Shown: positions 12,330-24,266 of the stretch, piece after piece
Layout of the letters: each line of letters begins with the position of its first letter
How positions within the stretch are numbered: the stretch's first letter is position 1
Assembly (NCBI GenBank): GCA_043228905.1
Contig: JBHGNT010000009.1
Coordinates: forward strand, 17,050,001-17,114,000
Source: Azolla caroliniana
Lineage: Eukaryota > Polypodiophyta
DNA: 64,000 bases
Direction: 5' to 3'
Notes under the pieces: generated by a model
Told to the model about the DNA's origin: nothing
The model's database searches: none
Seen by the model: the letters and a program-made list of their open reading frames with translations, nothing else
Made by a program: the position numbers and the translations under genes

Positions 12330-13129
12330 AAAAAGATGTTACGAAAAACTTGAGATATGATTTTGATGCACATCCAACATAAAGAAATGATCAAATATCC
12401 GCATAGCTATTCTTTGAGACTGGCACAGTAGATATTTGAACGATACATACTCAATACACGTTCCTCGTAGTTATGTTGCGAACAACTAGAGATAAGATTT
12501 AGGTCTGGATGAACTAAAAGAGAAAATTCCAATGCGGCGATAGTTGAGTTGACAATGTGTTAGATTGAGGACTTGATCCTCAAATGTTGGATCTATGTTC
12601 AGGATACAATATATGTCGTGAACCACTTGAGTTTTCGTTTCATGCTCGACTGGTAAAAAAGTGGTAAACTATTAAATTGAACGCAACAATGCGATCAAGT
12701 GCTAAAATGGTTCACAAAGCAAAATATGTACCGAACCACTTGAGATATGACATTGATCGTTAGTTACCGCAAGAGTATAATCAAAAGTGCGTTGACGGTC
12801 AAAATTAAAATCTTAGGGTCACGTGCTCGATTCAGGTTCATTATAGAAAATATATCGCGAAACACTTCACATATAATTTTTAACTATATTCATTGCAGGA
12901 GTACGAGGAGATGTTGAGATAGCTTAATTGGGACATTGTTCCATTGAAGATGTCAAGGTCACATGATCGATCCACGTTCATCGCATAGAATATTTCGCGA
13001 ACCACATGAGGTATCGTATGGAACTATAGTTACCACAAAAGAATGATGAAATGTGGGAAGATAGTCATGTTCATGAAACAAAGGTTGCATGTTTTATTCA
13101 GATTCACCTTATATCAGGTGGCATCAAAC

Positions 13130-13202
13130 GCGGGGATAGCTCAGTTGAGAGAGCATCGGATTGAAGATCTGAAGGTCATGTGTTTGATCCGCATTCATTG
13201 CA
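13130..13202 (+). pseudogene. tRNA-Phe-like with compensated T stem
   Basis: T stem ATGTG/CGCAT still pairs through a paired change at 50 and 64 plus a wobble at 52-62. G19 and C56 are both lost, and the acceptor has two G-U pairs (TCATTGC). Anticodon GAA. Probably inactive. Confidence 0.55.
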
Positions 13203-14030
13203 AAAAAGATGTCATGAAAAACTAGAGATGTGATTTTGATTCATATCCAACACAAAGAAACAATAAAAAAACCGGATAGCTATTATTTGAGACTAGCATG
13301 GTAAATATTTGAGCATCACATGTTCAATCCACGTTCCTCGTAGGTATGTCGCGAACAACTAGAGACATGATTTAGGTCTACATGAACCAAAAGACAAAAT
13401 TCATATGTAGGGATAATTGAGTTCACAGAGTGTCAGATTAAGGACTTCATACTCAGATGTTGGATCTATGTTCAGGAAACAATGTATGTCGTGAACTCCT
13501 TGACATTATGTTTCATGCTCGACCGAAAAAAAATGTCGTAAACTATTAATTAAATTCACCGTAACAATGCGATCACGTGCGGAAATAGTTCACAAAACAA
13601 AATATGTATTGAACCACCTGAGATATGACGTTAATCCCTAGTTACTGCAAGAGTATAATAAAATGTGGATACACTATCATAATATAAATCTCAAGGTCAC
13701 GTGGTCGATCCAATTTCATTATAGAAAATATATTGCCCAACACTTGAGACATAATTTTCAACTATATCCAGCGCAAGAGTACGATGAGATGTTGGGATAG
13801 TTGAATTGGGACATCGTTCCATTGAAGATGTCAAGGTCACATTATCGATCCACTTTCATCTGAAACAATATGTCACGAACCATTTGAGGTATTATGTGTA
13901 ACTATAGTTACCACAGAAAAATTATGAAATGTGAGAAGATAGTCAAGTTCATGAAATAAAGGTTGCATGTTGAATTCACGTTCACCTTATATCATGTTGA
14001 TCTATATTCCGCAAAGAAGTAGTATCAAAC

Positions 14031-14103
14031 ACGGGGATAGCTCAGTTGGGAGATCGTCAGACTAAAGATCTGAAGGTCACGTGTTCGATCCACGTTCACC
14101 GCA
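14031..14103 (+). pseudogene. tRNA-Phe-like with anticodon AAA
   Basis: Anticodon loop CTAAAGA (AAA instead of GAA). G1 is A, so pair 1-72 fails; D stem GCTC/GATC has one mismatch. The rest is consensus. Confidence 0.6.
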
Positions 14104-14931
14104 AAAAAGATGTCACGAAAAACTTGAGATGTGATTTTAATTCATATCCAGCACAAAGAAATGATCAAATAACCGGATAGGTATTATTTGAGACTAGCAT
14201 GGTAGATATTTCAGCGTCAGATGTTGAATCCACATTCCTCGTAGGTATGTCGCGAACAACTAGACATACGATTTAGGTCTACATACCCCAAAAGACAAAA
14301 TTCATAGGTTGGGATAGTTGAGTTCACAGAGTGTCAGATTAAGGACTTCATACTCAGATGTTGGATCTATGTTCAACATACACTGTATGTCGTGAACCAC
14401 TTGACATATCGTTTCATGCTCGACCGAAAAAAAATGTCGTAAACTACTAATTAAATTCACCGTAACAATACGATCGTGTGCGGAAATAGTTCACAAAACA
14501 AAATATGTACCGAACCACTTGAGATATGACGTTAATCCCTAGTTACCGCAAGGGTATAATCAAATGTGGATACACCGTCATAATATAAATGTCAAGGTCA
14601 TATGCTCCATCCGATTTCATTATAGAAAATATATTGCCCAACACTTGAGACATAATTTTCAACTATATTCACCACAAGAGTACTATGAGATGTTGGGATA
14701 GTTAAATTGGGACATTGTTCCACTGAAGATGTGAAGGTCACATTATTGATCCACATTCATGTCACAGAATATGTCGCGAACCATTTGAGGTATCGTGTGG
14801 AACTATAGTTACCACGGAAGACTTATGAAATGTGAGAAAATAGTCAAGTTCATGAAATAAAGGTTGCATGTTGAATTCATGTTCACCTTATATTAGGTTG
14901 ATCTATATTCCGCACACAAGCAGCATCAAAC

Positions 14932-15004
14932 GCGGGGATAGCCTAGTTCGGAGAGCGTTAGATTGAAGATTTGAAGGTCACGTGTTCGATCCACGTTCAC
15001 CGCA
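14932..15004 (+). pseudogene. tRNA-Phe-like pseudogene
   Basis: D arm GCCTAGTTCGGA and weakened anticodon stem TTAGA/TTTGA. Anticodon GAA; T arm intact. Confidence 0.6.
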
Positions 15005-15826
15005 AAAATGATGTCACGAAAAACTTGAGATATGATTTTGATGGACATCCAACACAAGGAAACGATTATATACCCGCATAGCTATTCTTTGAGATTGGCA
15101 CAGTAGATATTTGAACGATACTTGTTCAAACACGTTCCTTGTAGTTATGTTGCGAACAACTAGAGATAAGATTTAGGTCTCGATGAACCGAAAGAGAAAA
15201 TTCAAATGTGGGGATAGTTGAGTTCACAATGTGTCAAATTGAGGACTTGATGCTCAGATGTTGGATCTATGTTCAGGATACAATATATGTCGTGAACCAC
15301 TTGAGTTGTCGTTTCATGCTCGACTAAAAACAAGGTGGTAAACTATTAAATTGACCACAACAATGCGATCAAGTGCTAAAATGCTACAGAATACAACATA
15401 TGTACCGAACCACTTGAGATAGTTCATTGATCCCTAGTTACGACAAGAGTATAATTAAATGTGGGTAAACAGTCTTAATTAAAATCTCAGGGTCACGTTC
15501 TCGATTCAAATTCATTATAGAAAATATTTCGCTATACACTTTGCTATAAAATTTTCAGCTATATGCATTGGAACAGTACGATGAGATGTTGGGATAGTTG
15601 AATTTTGACATTATTCCATTGAAGGTGTCAAGGTCACATGATCGATCCACGTCAATCGCACAGAATATTTCGCGAACCACATGAGGTATCGTGTGGAACT
15701 ATATTTACCACAAAAGAATGATGAAATGTGGGAAGATAGTCATGTTCATGAAACAAAGGTTGCATGTTGAATTCACGTTTACTTTCTTTAAGGTTATCTA
15801 TATACCCTATGGAAGTGGAATCAAAC

Positions 15827-15899
15827 ACGGGGATAGCTTAGTTGGGACAACATTAGATTGAAGATTTGAAGGTTACGTGTTCGATCCACGTTCATCGAA
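15827..15899 (+). pseudogene. tRNA-Phe-like pseudogene
   Basis: Many changes: ACGGGGA start, GCTT/CAAC D stem, TTAGA/TTTGA anticodon stem, acceptor end ATCGAA. Only the T arm is well kept. Confidence 0.6.
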
Positions 15900-16727
15900 A
15901 AAAAGATGTCACAAAAAACTTGAGATATGATTTTGATTCATATCCAGCACAAAGAAAAGATCAAATAACCGGATAGCTATTATTTGAGATTAACATGGTA
16001 GATATTTTAACGTCACATGTTCCATTTACATTCCTCATAGGTATGTCGCGAACAACTAGAGATACGATATAGGTCTACATGAACCAAAAGAGAAAATTCA
16101 TATGTAGGGATAGTTGAGTTCACAAAGTGTCAGATTCAGGACTAGATGCTCAGATGTTGGATCTATGTTCAGGATACAATATATGTCGTGAACCACTTGA
16201 CATGTCGTTTCCTGCTCGACCGGAAAAAAATGTCGTAAACTATTAATTAAATTCACCATAACAATGCGATCAAGTGCGGAAATAGTTCACAAAACAAAAT
16301 ATGTATCAAACCACTTGAGATATTACGTTAATCCCTAGCTACCGCAAGAGTATAATGAAATGTGGATAGACCTTAAAACTCAAAATCTCAAGGTCACGTG
16401 CTCGATCCAATTTCATTATAGAAAATATATCGCCCAACACTTGAGACATAATTTTCAACTATATCCATACCAAGAGTACGATGAGATGATGGGATAGTTG
16501 AATTGGGGCATCGTTCCATTGGAGATGTCAAGGTTACATTATCGATCCACGCTCATCTTACAAAATAAGTCGCGAACCATTTGAGGAATCGTGTGGAACT
16601 ATAGTTACCACAGAAGATTTATGAAATGTGAGAAGATAGTCAAGTTCATGAAATAAAGGTTGCATGTTGAATTCACGTTCACCTTATATCAAGTTGATCT
16701 ATATTCCGCACAAAAGTAGCATCAAAC

Positions 16728-16800
16728 GCGGGGATAGCTCAGTTGGGAGAGCGTCAAACTGAAGATCTGAAGGTCACGTGTTCGATCCACGTTCACCACA
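16728..16800 (+). tRNA. tRNA-Phe(GAA)-like, near-intact
   Basis: Differs from consensus by A30/C40 (TCAAA stem) and G71 to A, which breaks pair 2-71 (TCACCAC). Other arms are intact. Confidence 0.5.
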
Positions 16801-17359
16801 AAAAAGATGTTACGAAAAACCTGAGATATGATTTTGATGCACATCCAACATAAAGAAACGATCAAATATCCGCATAGCTATTCTTTGAGACTGGCACAGT
16901 AGATATTTGAACGATACATGTTCAATAAACGTTCCTCGTAGTTATGTTGCGAACATCTAGAGATAAGATTTAGGTTTAGATGAACTAAAAGAGAAAATTC
17001 CAATGCGGCGATAGTTGAGTTGACAATGTGTCAGATTGAGAACTTGATCCTCAGATGTTGGATCAATGTTCAGGATACAATATATGTCGTGAACCACTTG
17101 AGTTTTCGTTTCATGCTCGACTGGAAAAAAAGTGGTAAACTATTAAATTGACCGCAACAATGCGATCAAGTGCTAAAATGGTTCACAAAGCAAAATATGT
17201 ACTGAACCACTTGAGATATGACATTGATCCTTAGTTACCGCAAGAGTATAGTCAAATGTGGGTAGAAGGTCAAAATTAAAATCTTAGGGTCACGTGCTCG
17301 ATTCAAGTTCAGTATAGAAAATATATCGCTAAACACTTGACATAGAAGCGTGACCAAAC

Positions 17360-17432
17360 ACAGGGATAGCTCAGTTGGGAGAGCGTCAGACTAAAGATCT
17401 AAAGATCACGTGTTCGATCCACATTCACCGCA
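17360..17432 (+). pseudogene. tRNA-Phe-like with anticodon AAA
   Basis: Loop CTAAAGA. Start ACAGGGA damages the acceptor; T stem ACGTG/CACAT and anticodon stem TCAGA/TCTAA each have a weakened pair. Confidence 0.6.
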
Positions 17433-18161
17433 AAAAAGATGTCACGAACAAATCGAGTTATGATTATCCAACATCAAGAAACAATCAAATACCCGGATAG
17501 TTATTCTTTGAGACTAGCACACTAGATATTTGAACGTCACATGTTCAATCTACGTTCCTTATAGGATGTATGTCACGAACAACTAGAGTTAAGATTTAGG
17601 TCTACGTACGTGAACCACAAAAAAAATTCAAATGCAGGGATAGTTGAGTTCACATAGTGTCAGGTTGATGACTTCAAGCTCAGATGTTGGATCTATGTTC
17701 ATCACACAAAATATTTTGCGAACCACTTTCGATATCATTTCATGCTGGGCCGAAAAAAACAATGCGATCAAGTGCGGAAATAGTTCAGAACACAAAATAT
17801 GTACGCAACCACTTGAGATATGATGTTTATTAAAGAGTACGATCCAGGTTCATTATAGAAAATATATCGCCAAACACTTGAGATATAATTTCCAACTATA
17901 TCCATTGCAAGAGTACGATGAGATGTTAGGATAGCTGAATTAGAATATCGTTCCATTGAAGATGTCAAGGTCACATGATTGATCCATGTTCATCGCACAG
18001 AATATGTCGCAACCACTTGAGGTAACGTGTGGAATTATAGTTACCACAAAAGAATGATGAAATTTGGGAAGATAATCAAGTTCATGAAATAAAGGTCACA
18101 TGTTGAATTCATGTTCACCTTATATTAGGATGCCATTTCCCCACAAGAAATGGCATCAAAC

Positions 18162-18234
18162 GCGGCGATAGCTCAGTTGGGAGAGCGTTAGACTGAAGAT
18201 CTAAAGGTCACGTGTTCGATCCACGTTCACCGCA
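18162..18234 (+). tRNA. tRNA-Phe(GAA)-like with compensated anticodon stem
   Basis: Anticodon stem TTAGA/TCTAA: the 28-42 pair changed from C-G to T-A on both sides. D and T stems are consensus. G5 is C, but position 5 is unpaired with A68 in this family anyway. Folds as a full cloverleaf with anticodon GAA. Confidence 0.6.
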
Positions 18235-19024
18235 AAAAAGATGTCACGAACAACTTGAGATAGGATTTTGATGCACATGCACCACAAAGAAACAATCAAA
18301 TACCCGGATAGCTATTTTGGGAGAGTGGCAAAGTAGACATTTGAACATTATATGCTCAATCCACGTTCATCATAAGAAGTATGTTTCGAACAACTACAGA
18401 TATGATTTAGGTCAACGCCAACCATAAGTGAAAAATCAAATGCGAGGATTGGTCAGTTCGCAGAGTGCCAGATTCAAGAATTGATGCTCAGATGTTGGAT
18501 CTAGTTCAGGGCACAAAATATGTTGCGAACCACTTGAGATATCATTTCATGATCAACTGAAAACAAATGTTGTAAGCTATTAAATTCATCGCAACAATGC
18601 GATCAAGTGCGGAAATAGTTGACAACACAAAATATGTACCGAACCACTTCATATATCATGTTGATCCGTAATTACTGCAAGAGTATAATCAAACGTGGTG
18701 GGAGCATCATACTCGAAATATTATAGAAGATATATCGCGAAATTCTTGAGATATAATTTTGATCTATGTCCACTGCAAGAGTACGATGAGAAATAGGAAT
18801 TGGGACATCGTTCCATTGAAGATGTCAAGGTCACATGACCGAACCATGTTTACAACAGAAAGTATGACGCAAACCACTTGAGGTATCATATCGAACTATA
18901 ATTACCAGAAAAGAATGTTAAAATGTGGGAAGAGAATCAACTTCATCTCATAAAGGTCACCTATTGAATTCATCTTCATTGTATATCATGTTGATCTATA
19001 TGCCTCGGAAAACTAGGATCAAAC

Positions 19025-19096
19025 ACGGGGATAGCTCAGTTGGGAGAGCGTCAGACTAAAGATTTGAATGTGACGTGTCGATCCACGTTCATCGCA
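19025..19096 (+). pseudogene. tRNA-Phe-like with anticodon AAA, one-base deletion
   Basis: Loop CTAAAGA. One T is missing from the T loop (GTGTCGATCC), giving 72 nt. A1 breaks pair 1-72. Pseudogene. Confidence 0.6.
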
Positions 19097-19387
19097 AACT
19101 ATAGATTTGAACGTCACATTTTAAATTCATGTTCATTGTAGGAAGTATGTCAAGAAAAACTAGAGATATTATTTAGGTCCACGTTAACCACAAGAGAAAA
19201 TTCAAGTGCAGGGATAACTGAGTTCGCAGAGTGTCAGATTGAAGGCTTGATTCTCAAATATTGGATATATGTTTAGGGTATAAGATATGTCGCAAACCAT
19301 TTGAGATATCGTTTTATGCTCGAGACAACAAATGTCGTAGACTATTAAATTCACCGCAACAATGCGATCAAATGCGGAAATAGTTCA

Positions 19388-19837
19388 TGTAAAGAATCGG
19401 GTATCATTCTTGTGTAATGGAAGATATGTGTGTTATGTGTATGTGTGAGAGGAATTAGAGGAGAGATTAGAGAACACAAAATAGATAGAAAAGGAATACT
19501 CAAGAAGAAGGTGTATATTGCACAAATAGAATAAGAATTACAAAATGTAGCATAATAAGGAGTCACAACCGACTTAGTGTGAAGTATGAGGAGGGTGCTT
19601 TATATAGATTCACCCTCTCTCTTCATTAACTTAAAATAACCACTCTGTCTCTTGGGGAATGTGAAGACTCATAGTAATGGGGAATATGTAACTCATTAGT
19701 TATGTGTCATAGAATATGATTCTATGACACATAGTTAATGTGTAGAGAGTAGTGGTGTGATTCTTGACCTTTGAGTAATCACGGATTCTCAAAAGGTGTG
19801 TTCACACATTGCACTATGTTTAGCTTGATTCTCAACA
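19388..19837 (-). repeat. 3' LTR of Copia-0
   Basis: 450 bp; element sense TGTTGAGAATC...GATTCTTTACA. A polypurine tract (GAGGGGATG in element sense) directly precedes it at about 19838-19846. It carries a perfect 15-bp-arm hairpin at 19701-19733. Its first 180 bp closely match 24267-24451. Confidence 0.8.
19701..19733. other. Perfect inverted repeat in Copia-0 LTR
   Basis: Arms TATGTGTCATAGAAT (19701-19715) and its reverse complement (19719-19733) around a 3-nt loop ATG. It lies in the U3 part of the LTR. Its role is unknown. Confidence 0.8.
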
Positions 19838-19855
19838 CATCCCCTCAAGCTCAAC

Positions 19856-21478
19856 TCGGGTAGGTTCCTTTTGGTGGATGTCTGCTTCGGCTCGTATCCG
19901 GTTCGGACGATCTTTGGTGTCCACTTCGGCTCGTACCCGGTTCGGACGGTATCTGGTTCTTGCTTGTACTCCCCCTCAAGCTTGGCAAGTCAGGAATCGT
20001 CAATCCGAGGTCTAACATGAATTGCCAACGTTTCTCGGCTCCTAAGGCTTTGCTGAAGATGTCAGCCATCTGAAGATTCATGTTGAAGGTCGACATCTCC
20101 GGCCTATACGTGCTCTCAAATGAAGTGATAGTGCACTTCGATGTGCTTTGTGCTCGCGTGGAACACTGGGTTCCGAGCCAGATATATACTACTCATATTG
20201 TCGCAGTAAATGGGAGTCGGATCCTTGATGGGGACGCCCAGATCCTTCAAAATCCTCAAGAGCCATACGGCTTCACATGCAGCTACGGCTGCGCCCCTGT
20301 ATTTGGCCTCCGTACTCGAAAGTGTGACGGTAGGCTGCTTCTTACTACTCCAAGATATTGCTCCGCTACTGAACGAGAAGACAAATTCGGAGGTCGGTCG
20401 TCGATCAACGAGATAGTCGTATTGGTGTGGCCGATGCGTAGAGAACGTAATCCATTGTGCCGCTCACGTATCGTAATACTCGCTTAGCGCAATCCAAGTG
20501 AATGTTGTGTGGTTTTTGCATGAATTGGCTGAGGAGTTGGACTAGATAGCTAAGGTCGGGTCGAGTGATCGTGAGATAGAGGAGACTCCCGATTAGTTGA
20601 CGATATTGGGTCGGCTCGCACTCATCTATGCCGAGGTCAACATCCAATTTGAGGTTTCGATCGAGAGGCGTAGCGAACGATTTGAACTCAATCATCCAGA
20701 ACTTGTATAACAAGTTGAGAATGTAGTGCCGTTGAGAGATCATAATGCTGGCCGGAATCCGAATTACTTCAATGCCAAGGAAGTAATGAAGCTCGTTCAT
20801 GTCCGTCATCTCGAATTTGTTGGAGAGGAGGGACTTCAACTTGTTGATGTCGACTAAATGCTCACCTCCAATAACCAGATCATCCACGTAGAGGATGATG
20901 ACAATTAGACTTCTAGAGTCGTGGCGTACGTAGAGGGAGTTGTCGGATTTCGACATTCGAAATCTGATTTGGTGAAGATATTGCGTAATCTTCGAATGCC
21001 AAGCACGCGGTGCTTGCTTGAGGCCGTAGAGTGGCTTCTTGAGTTGGCACATGGCTTTCGAATGAATGCATGATTCGAAGCTGGGAGGTTGTACCATGTA
21101 CACCTCCTCTTCTAATTCGCCTTGAAGGAAAGCGTTCTTGATGTCCATCTGGTGGAGGTGCCACCCTTTCGCCACTGCAAGTGCAGTTACGGTCCGCACC
21201 GTCATCATCTTTGCCACAGGGGTAAAGGTCTCTTCATAGTCGATTCCATGTGTTTGTGCGTATCCTTTCGCTACGAGTCGAGCTTTGTAGCGGTTGACGG
21301 AGCCGTTGGCATTATACTTCACCTTGTAGATCCATCTGCAGCCAATTGCCTTCTTGAGCGGTGAGTGGCGAACGAGATCCCATGTCTCGTTCTTGCATAC
21401 TGCACACATCTCCTCGTTCATTGCTTCGATCCATCGTGGGTCCTTCGCGGCTTCGGAAAAGGTTTCCGGCTCCCGCAC
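19856..21478 (-). pseudogene. Copia-0 reverse transcriptase-RNase H, broken
   Basis: Ty1/Copia RT: an open 357-residue frame (21478-20405) carries the KNAFLQGELEEEVYMVQPPSFE block, LYGLKQAPRAWH and the catalytic LYVDDLVIGG, then the connection to RNase H (RPDLSYLVQLLSQF). The frame is lost at about 20405. The RNase H end resumes in another frame (20096-19851) with the LQMADIFSKAL motif typical of Copia C-termini and runs to the polypurine tract. The RT core looks intact, but the polyprotein is not continuous. Confidence 0.8.
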
Positions 21479-23176
21479 TGTTGGTACCTTATCATAAAGG
21501 CGTAATGGTACACCATGTAATCGTTGTAGCCGAATCGGCTTACGGGGTTCTTTTCATGGGTGGATCGGCGGAGCTTCTTATTTGCGGATACTATGGCTTT
21601 CTCCGCTCCATTTGTCCGGATCTCAAGGCCTTCAAACTCATTATCGAGGGAGTGAGTCGATTCGTTGCCGTCGAAGTGATCGTCTTCATACTCTGGCATT
21701 TTCACCATCCCTTTGTCCATCTTCGGACTCGGCTCAGATGTGCTTTGATCGCTCGGGGGCTCTTGTGGCTCACTAAGCCTTGTCGTTATTGGGCTTTCTT
21801 CGTAATTGAGTCGATCTTCGGCTTCTATCTCTATTTCGGCGGAATCCGGGTCAAGCAGAATCAAAGTCGAAGTTGTCTCTGGTGCATACCAGGATGCGGA
21901 CTCGTCGAAAATGACATCTCGACTTACTCGAGATTTTCGAGTTGAGGGGTTGTAGCACTTGTACCCCTTTTGCTCCAGTGAGTATCCTACGAGGATACAT
22001 TTCTTCGACTTCGGGTCAAGCTTTTGACGCTTCTCGTCGGGGATGTGCACATACGCAATGGATCCTAATATCCGGACGTGTGATAGATCTAGCTTCTTTC
22101 GGAAAAACTTTTCGTGCGGCGTGAGGTCATGGACGCCGGATGTTGTACACCGATTCATGAGTTATACGGCTCTGTTAGCCGCTTCTGCCCAATACGACTT
22201 CGGCACGTGCTTTTCGTTCATCATGGCCCGTGCTACTTCAAGGATGTGCCGATTCTTTCGTTTGGCCACTCCGTTTTGTTGTGGCGTATGTCGACACGAA
22301 AACTCTCGCCGAATTCCTTCTTTTCGTAGATATGCCGTAAACTCATTCGAGAAATATTCCTTGCCTCCATCTAACCGAAGACATCGTACATGTTGACCCG
22401 TGTCTTTCTCGACTTCATTCTTGAATTTTTGGAAGTGTCCAAACACTTCACTCTTTTGCCGCATCGGGTAGATCCAAGTGTGCCTAGAGAAGTCGTCTAT
22501 AAAGGTCACATAGTATTGGCATCCACCGAATGTCGTCGTCTGAGCCGGACCCCATACATCGGAAATGGGTGCCGATGTTGCTTGTCGAATTGGCAAGCGG
22601 CACACACACCTTCAATCTCTTTCTCCATGAATGTCGGGAGCCCGATGATGACTCCTTTCGATTGCATTGCCTTGACCTTTTGGAGGTTGATATGGCCAAT
22701 CCGCTTGTGCCATAACTCTATGTTGGAATCGGCTTTCATGCCCTTTGCGAACATGGCCGATTTCATCTCGTGCGAGTCGAGAATGAACATTCGGCCCTCT
22801 CTCCATCCGCGCACGATGAGTTGGCCCTCTTTTTCTATGAAGCAACCACCTTGATTAAATCGAACTTCCATTCCTTGCTCTACAATTTGGCCGAGGGAGA
22901 CCAAATTCTTCGTAATTGTTGGAACATGCAAGGCATTTTTAATGTATTTTTTCTTACCTTCTTTTCTGAACGAAACATTGCCGATGTGCCGAATCGGATG
23001 CGTAGTGTCGTCTCGGTTTCGACATAGTCGGGTCGGTCCGGCTCTCGAAGTTCTTGGAACCATTCTTGATGTGACGTCATATGGTTCGAGGCATCGGAAT
23101 CCATGAACCATACATCTTTCGGACCGGAGACACTAGTAGAAGTAGAGGCCGACATAGAATTCACTCTATGTCTCAT
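21418..23176 (-). pseudogene. Copia-0 protease-integrase region, broken
   Basis: Protease with WFMDSDASNHMT where Copia has DSGAS, so the active-site glycine is replaced. It is followed by the pre-integrase zinc domain (LWHKRIGHINLQ...CAACQFDKQ) and the integrase core (YYVTFIDDFSRHTWIY, LRLDGGKEY, RHTPQQNGVAKRKNRHILE). The DDE glutamate is replaced (VAKRKN where related elements have LAERMN). The domains lie in three frames (23176-22880, 23111-22506, 22605-22162) and continue into 22158-21418. Inactive. Confidence 0.75.
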
Positions 23177-24102
23177 TACGAATAATCCACTGTAGTCGTC
23201 GTACTCGTAGTCCGTGCGTAATTGGTCAGTTGTCGACTAGTGGAAGCCAACTCACGCATCTTCTTTCGGCACTCTTCTTCGCGGTGGCCGATTTTGCCGC
23301 AATATCCGCATTCGACCAAGCTTTGTCGGTTTGGACCGGAATGGAAGCTCCCCCTTCTTCCAAAGGTTCCTCGATGGCTTCCGTCTTGATGCCGAAATTG
23401 CGAGTTGTTTTCGTATGTTGGGCCTTGTCCGCCTTGTCCTTGGCCGAATTGGCCTCTTCTTGCACGGTCATGTCCTCTTCCTCCGTCCGAATGTGTGTAG
23501 ATCATGTGGCCTTCTGAGGCATTGCTCCTCGTTAGAACATGGTTTTCTTCGACCAACACCATAGATTGAAGATCAAAGGAGGGTGGATTCTCCTGTGCTA
23601 GTACGGCGGTCCGCATTGCGCTGAATCGTGGTGCAATGCCGCCGAGGCATATTTGCACCATCTCATCATCGTCCACATTGACTCTTATCGAGCCAAACGA
23701 GTCGCAAAGCTCCTTGATCTTTAGGGTGTAGCTTGTGATGCACATATCCCTTTGTTGAATGTTGTTCAACTCTTGGCGGAGTTGAAGCTTTCTCGCGGTA
23801 GTGTTGGCGGCGAAAATCTTTCGTAGATTCTCCCACGCTTCCTTCGGCGTCCCGGCTTCTCGAATGTACCCAAGCATGTGGTTGTGAACACATGTCATCA
23901 AGCAATACATCACTCGGCTTGCCGCTTGCTCCCACGTTGCATAGTCGGCATCTTTCGGGTTGGGTCAGTTTTCTTGTGCTCCCTTGATGTAACCCCAATA
24001 GCCTTGGATGACAAGATATTGGTGCATCTTGTACTCCCAAGATGTGAAGTTGTTTCGTTCCAACTTCTCGCTAGGGAGAGCGCACCCCATTTGAGTATTC
24101 AT
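23176..24102 (-). pseudogene. Copia-0 gag with zinc knuckle
   Basis: Start taken at the ATG at 24102 (MNTQMG...). An in-frame TGA near 23970 interrupts the N-terminal part; the frame then runs open from 23913 to 23176 with a retrotransposon gag (UBN2-type) region, a glycine/arginine-rich linker and the CCHC knuckle CGYCGKIGHREEEC, ending at TAA. This is the capsid/nucleocapsid protein of the element. Confidence 0.75.
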
Positions 24103-24253
24103 TGTCGATTAAGCTTCCTTTCTTTTCCTTCTCTCTCGAGCACGAGCTATGTAGTGGTACTATGATAGCGATGAGCCAGTTCTTCTTGAACGTTGGCGTA
24201 GAGCACAACGAACGATCATGATGAGGCGAGTGGGCTAGATCGAGCTACCAAAT

Positions 24254-24266
24254 CACTCTGATACCA
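24254..24266 (-). promoter_or_regulatory. Primer-binding site of Copia-0
   Basis: Element-sense TGGTATCAGAGTG, nearly the complement of the 3' end of plant initiator tRNA-Met (TGGTATCAGAGC), directly next to the 5' LTR. Confidence 0.8.

Larger units (their letters stand above)
3691..19387 (+). repeat. tRNA-Phe-derived higher-order satellite array
   Basis: A 15.7-kb tandem array. Successive tRNA-like units start at 4690, 5568, 6466, 7375, 8272, 8901, 9799, 10708, 11605, 12257, 13130, 14031, 14932, 15827, 16728, 17360, 18162 and 19025: the period is mostly 863-909 bp, with shortened units of 629-652 and 802 bp. Each period contains about seven monomers. Monomer A is the tRNA plus a flank reading like GATGTCACGAA..TTGAGATATGAT. 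B, C, E and F align to A over the tRNA and the flank but have lost the cloverleaf. D and G look like internally deleted versions. The satellite is AT-rich, and short reading frames in it are chance. The array is cut on the right by Copia-0. Confidence 0.9.

Noticed and set aside
3691-19387. Many 60-80 residue frames in the satellite, repeated at 3333-bp spacing
   Set aside because: They arise from non-coding tRNA-derived repeats. The repetition reflects the DNA duplication, not a protein family.
3691-19387. CRISPR-like array of regularly spaced conserved 73-bp units
   Set aside because: The spacers are themselves diverged monomers, the conserved unit is a tRNA, and the context is a eukaryotic genome. 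There are no cas genes.
20080-22854. Several plus-strand frames of 120-194 residues
   Set aside because: Antisense shadows of the Copia-0 gag-pol, whose minus-strand motifs are clear.
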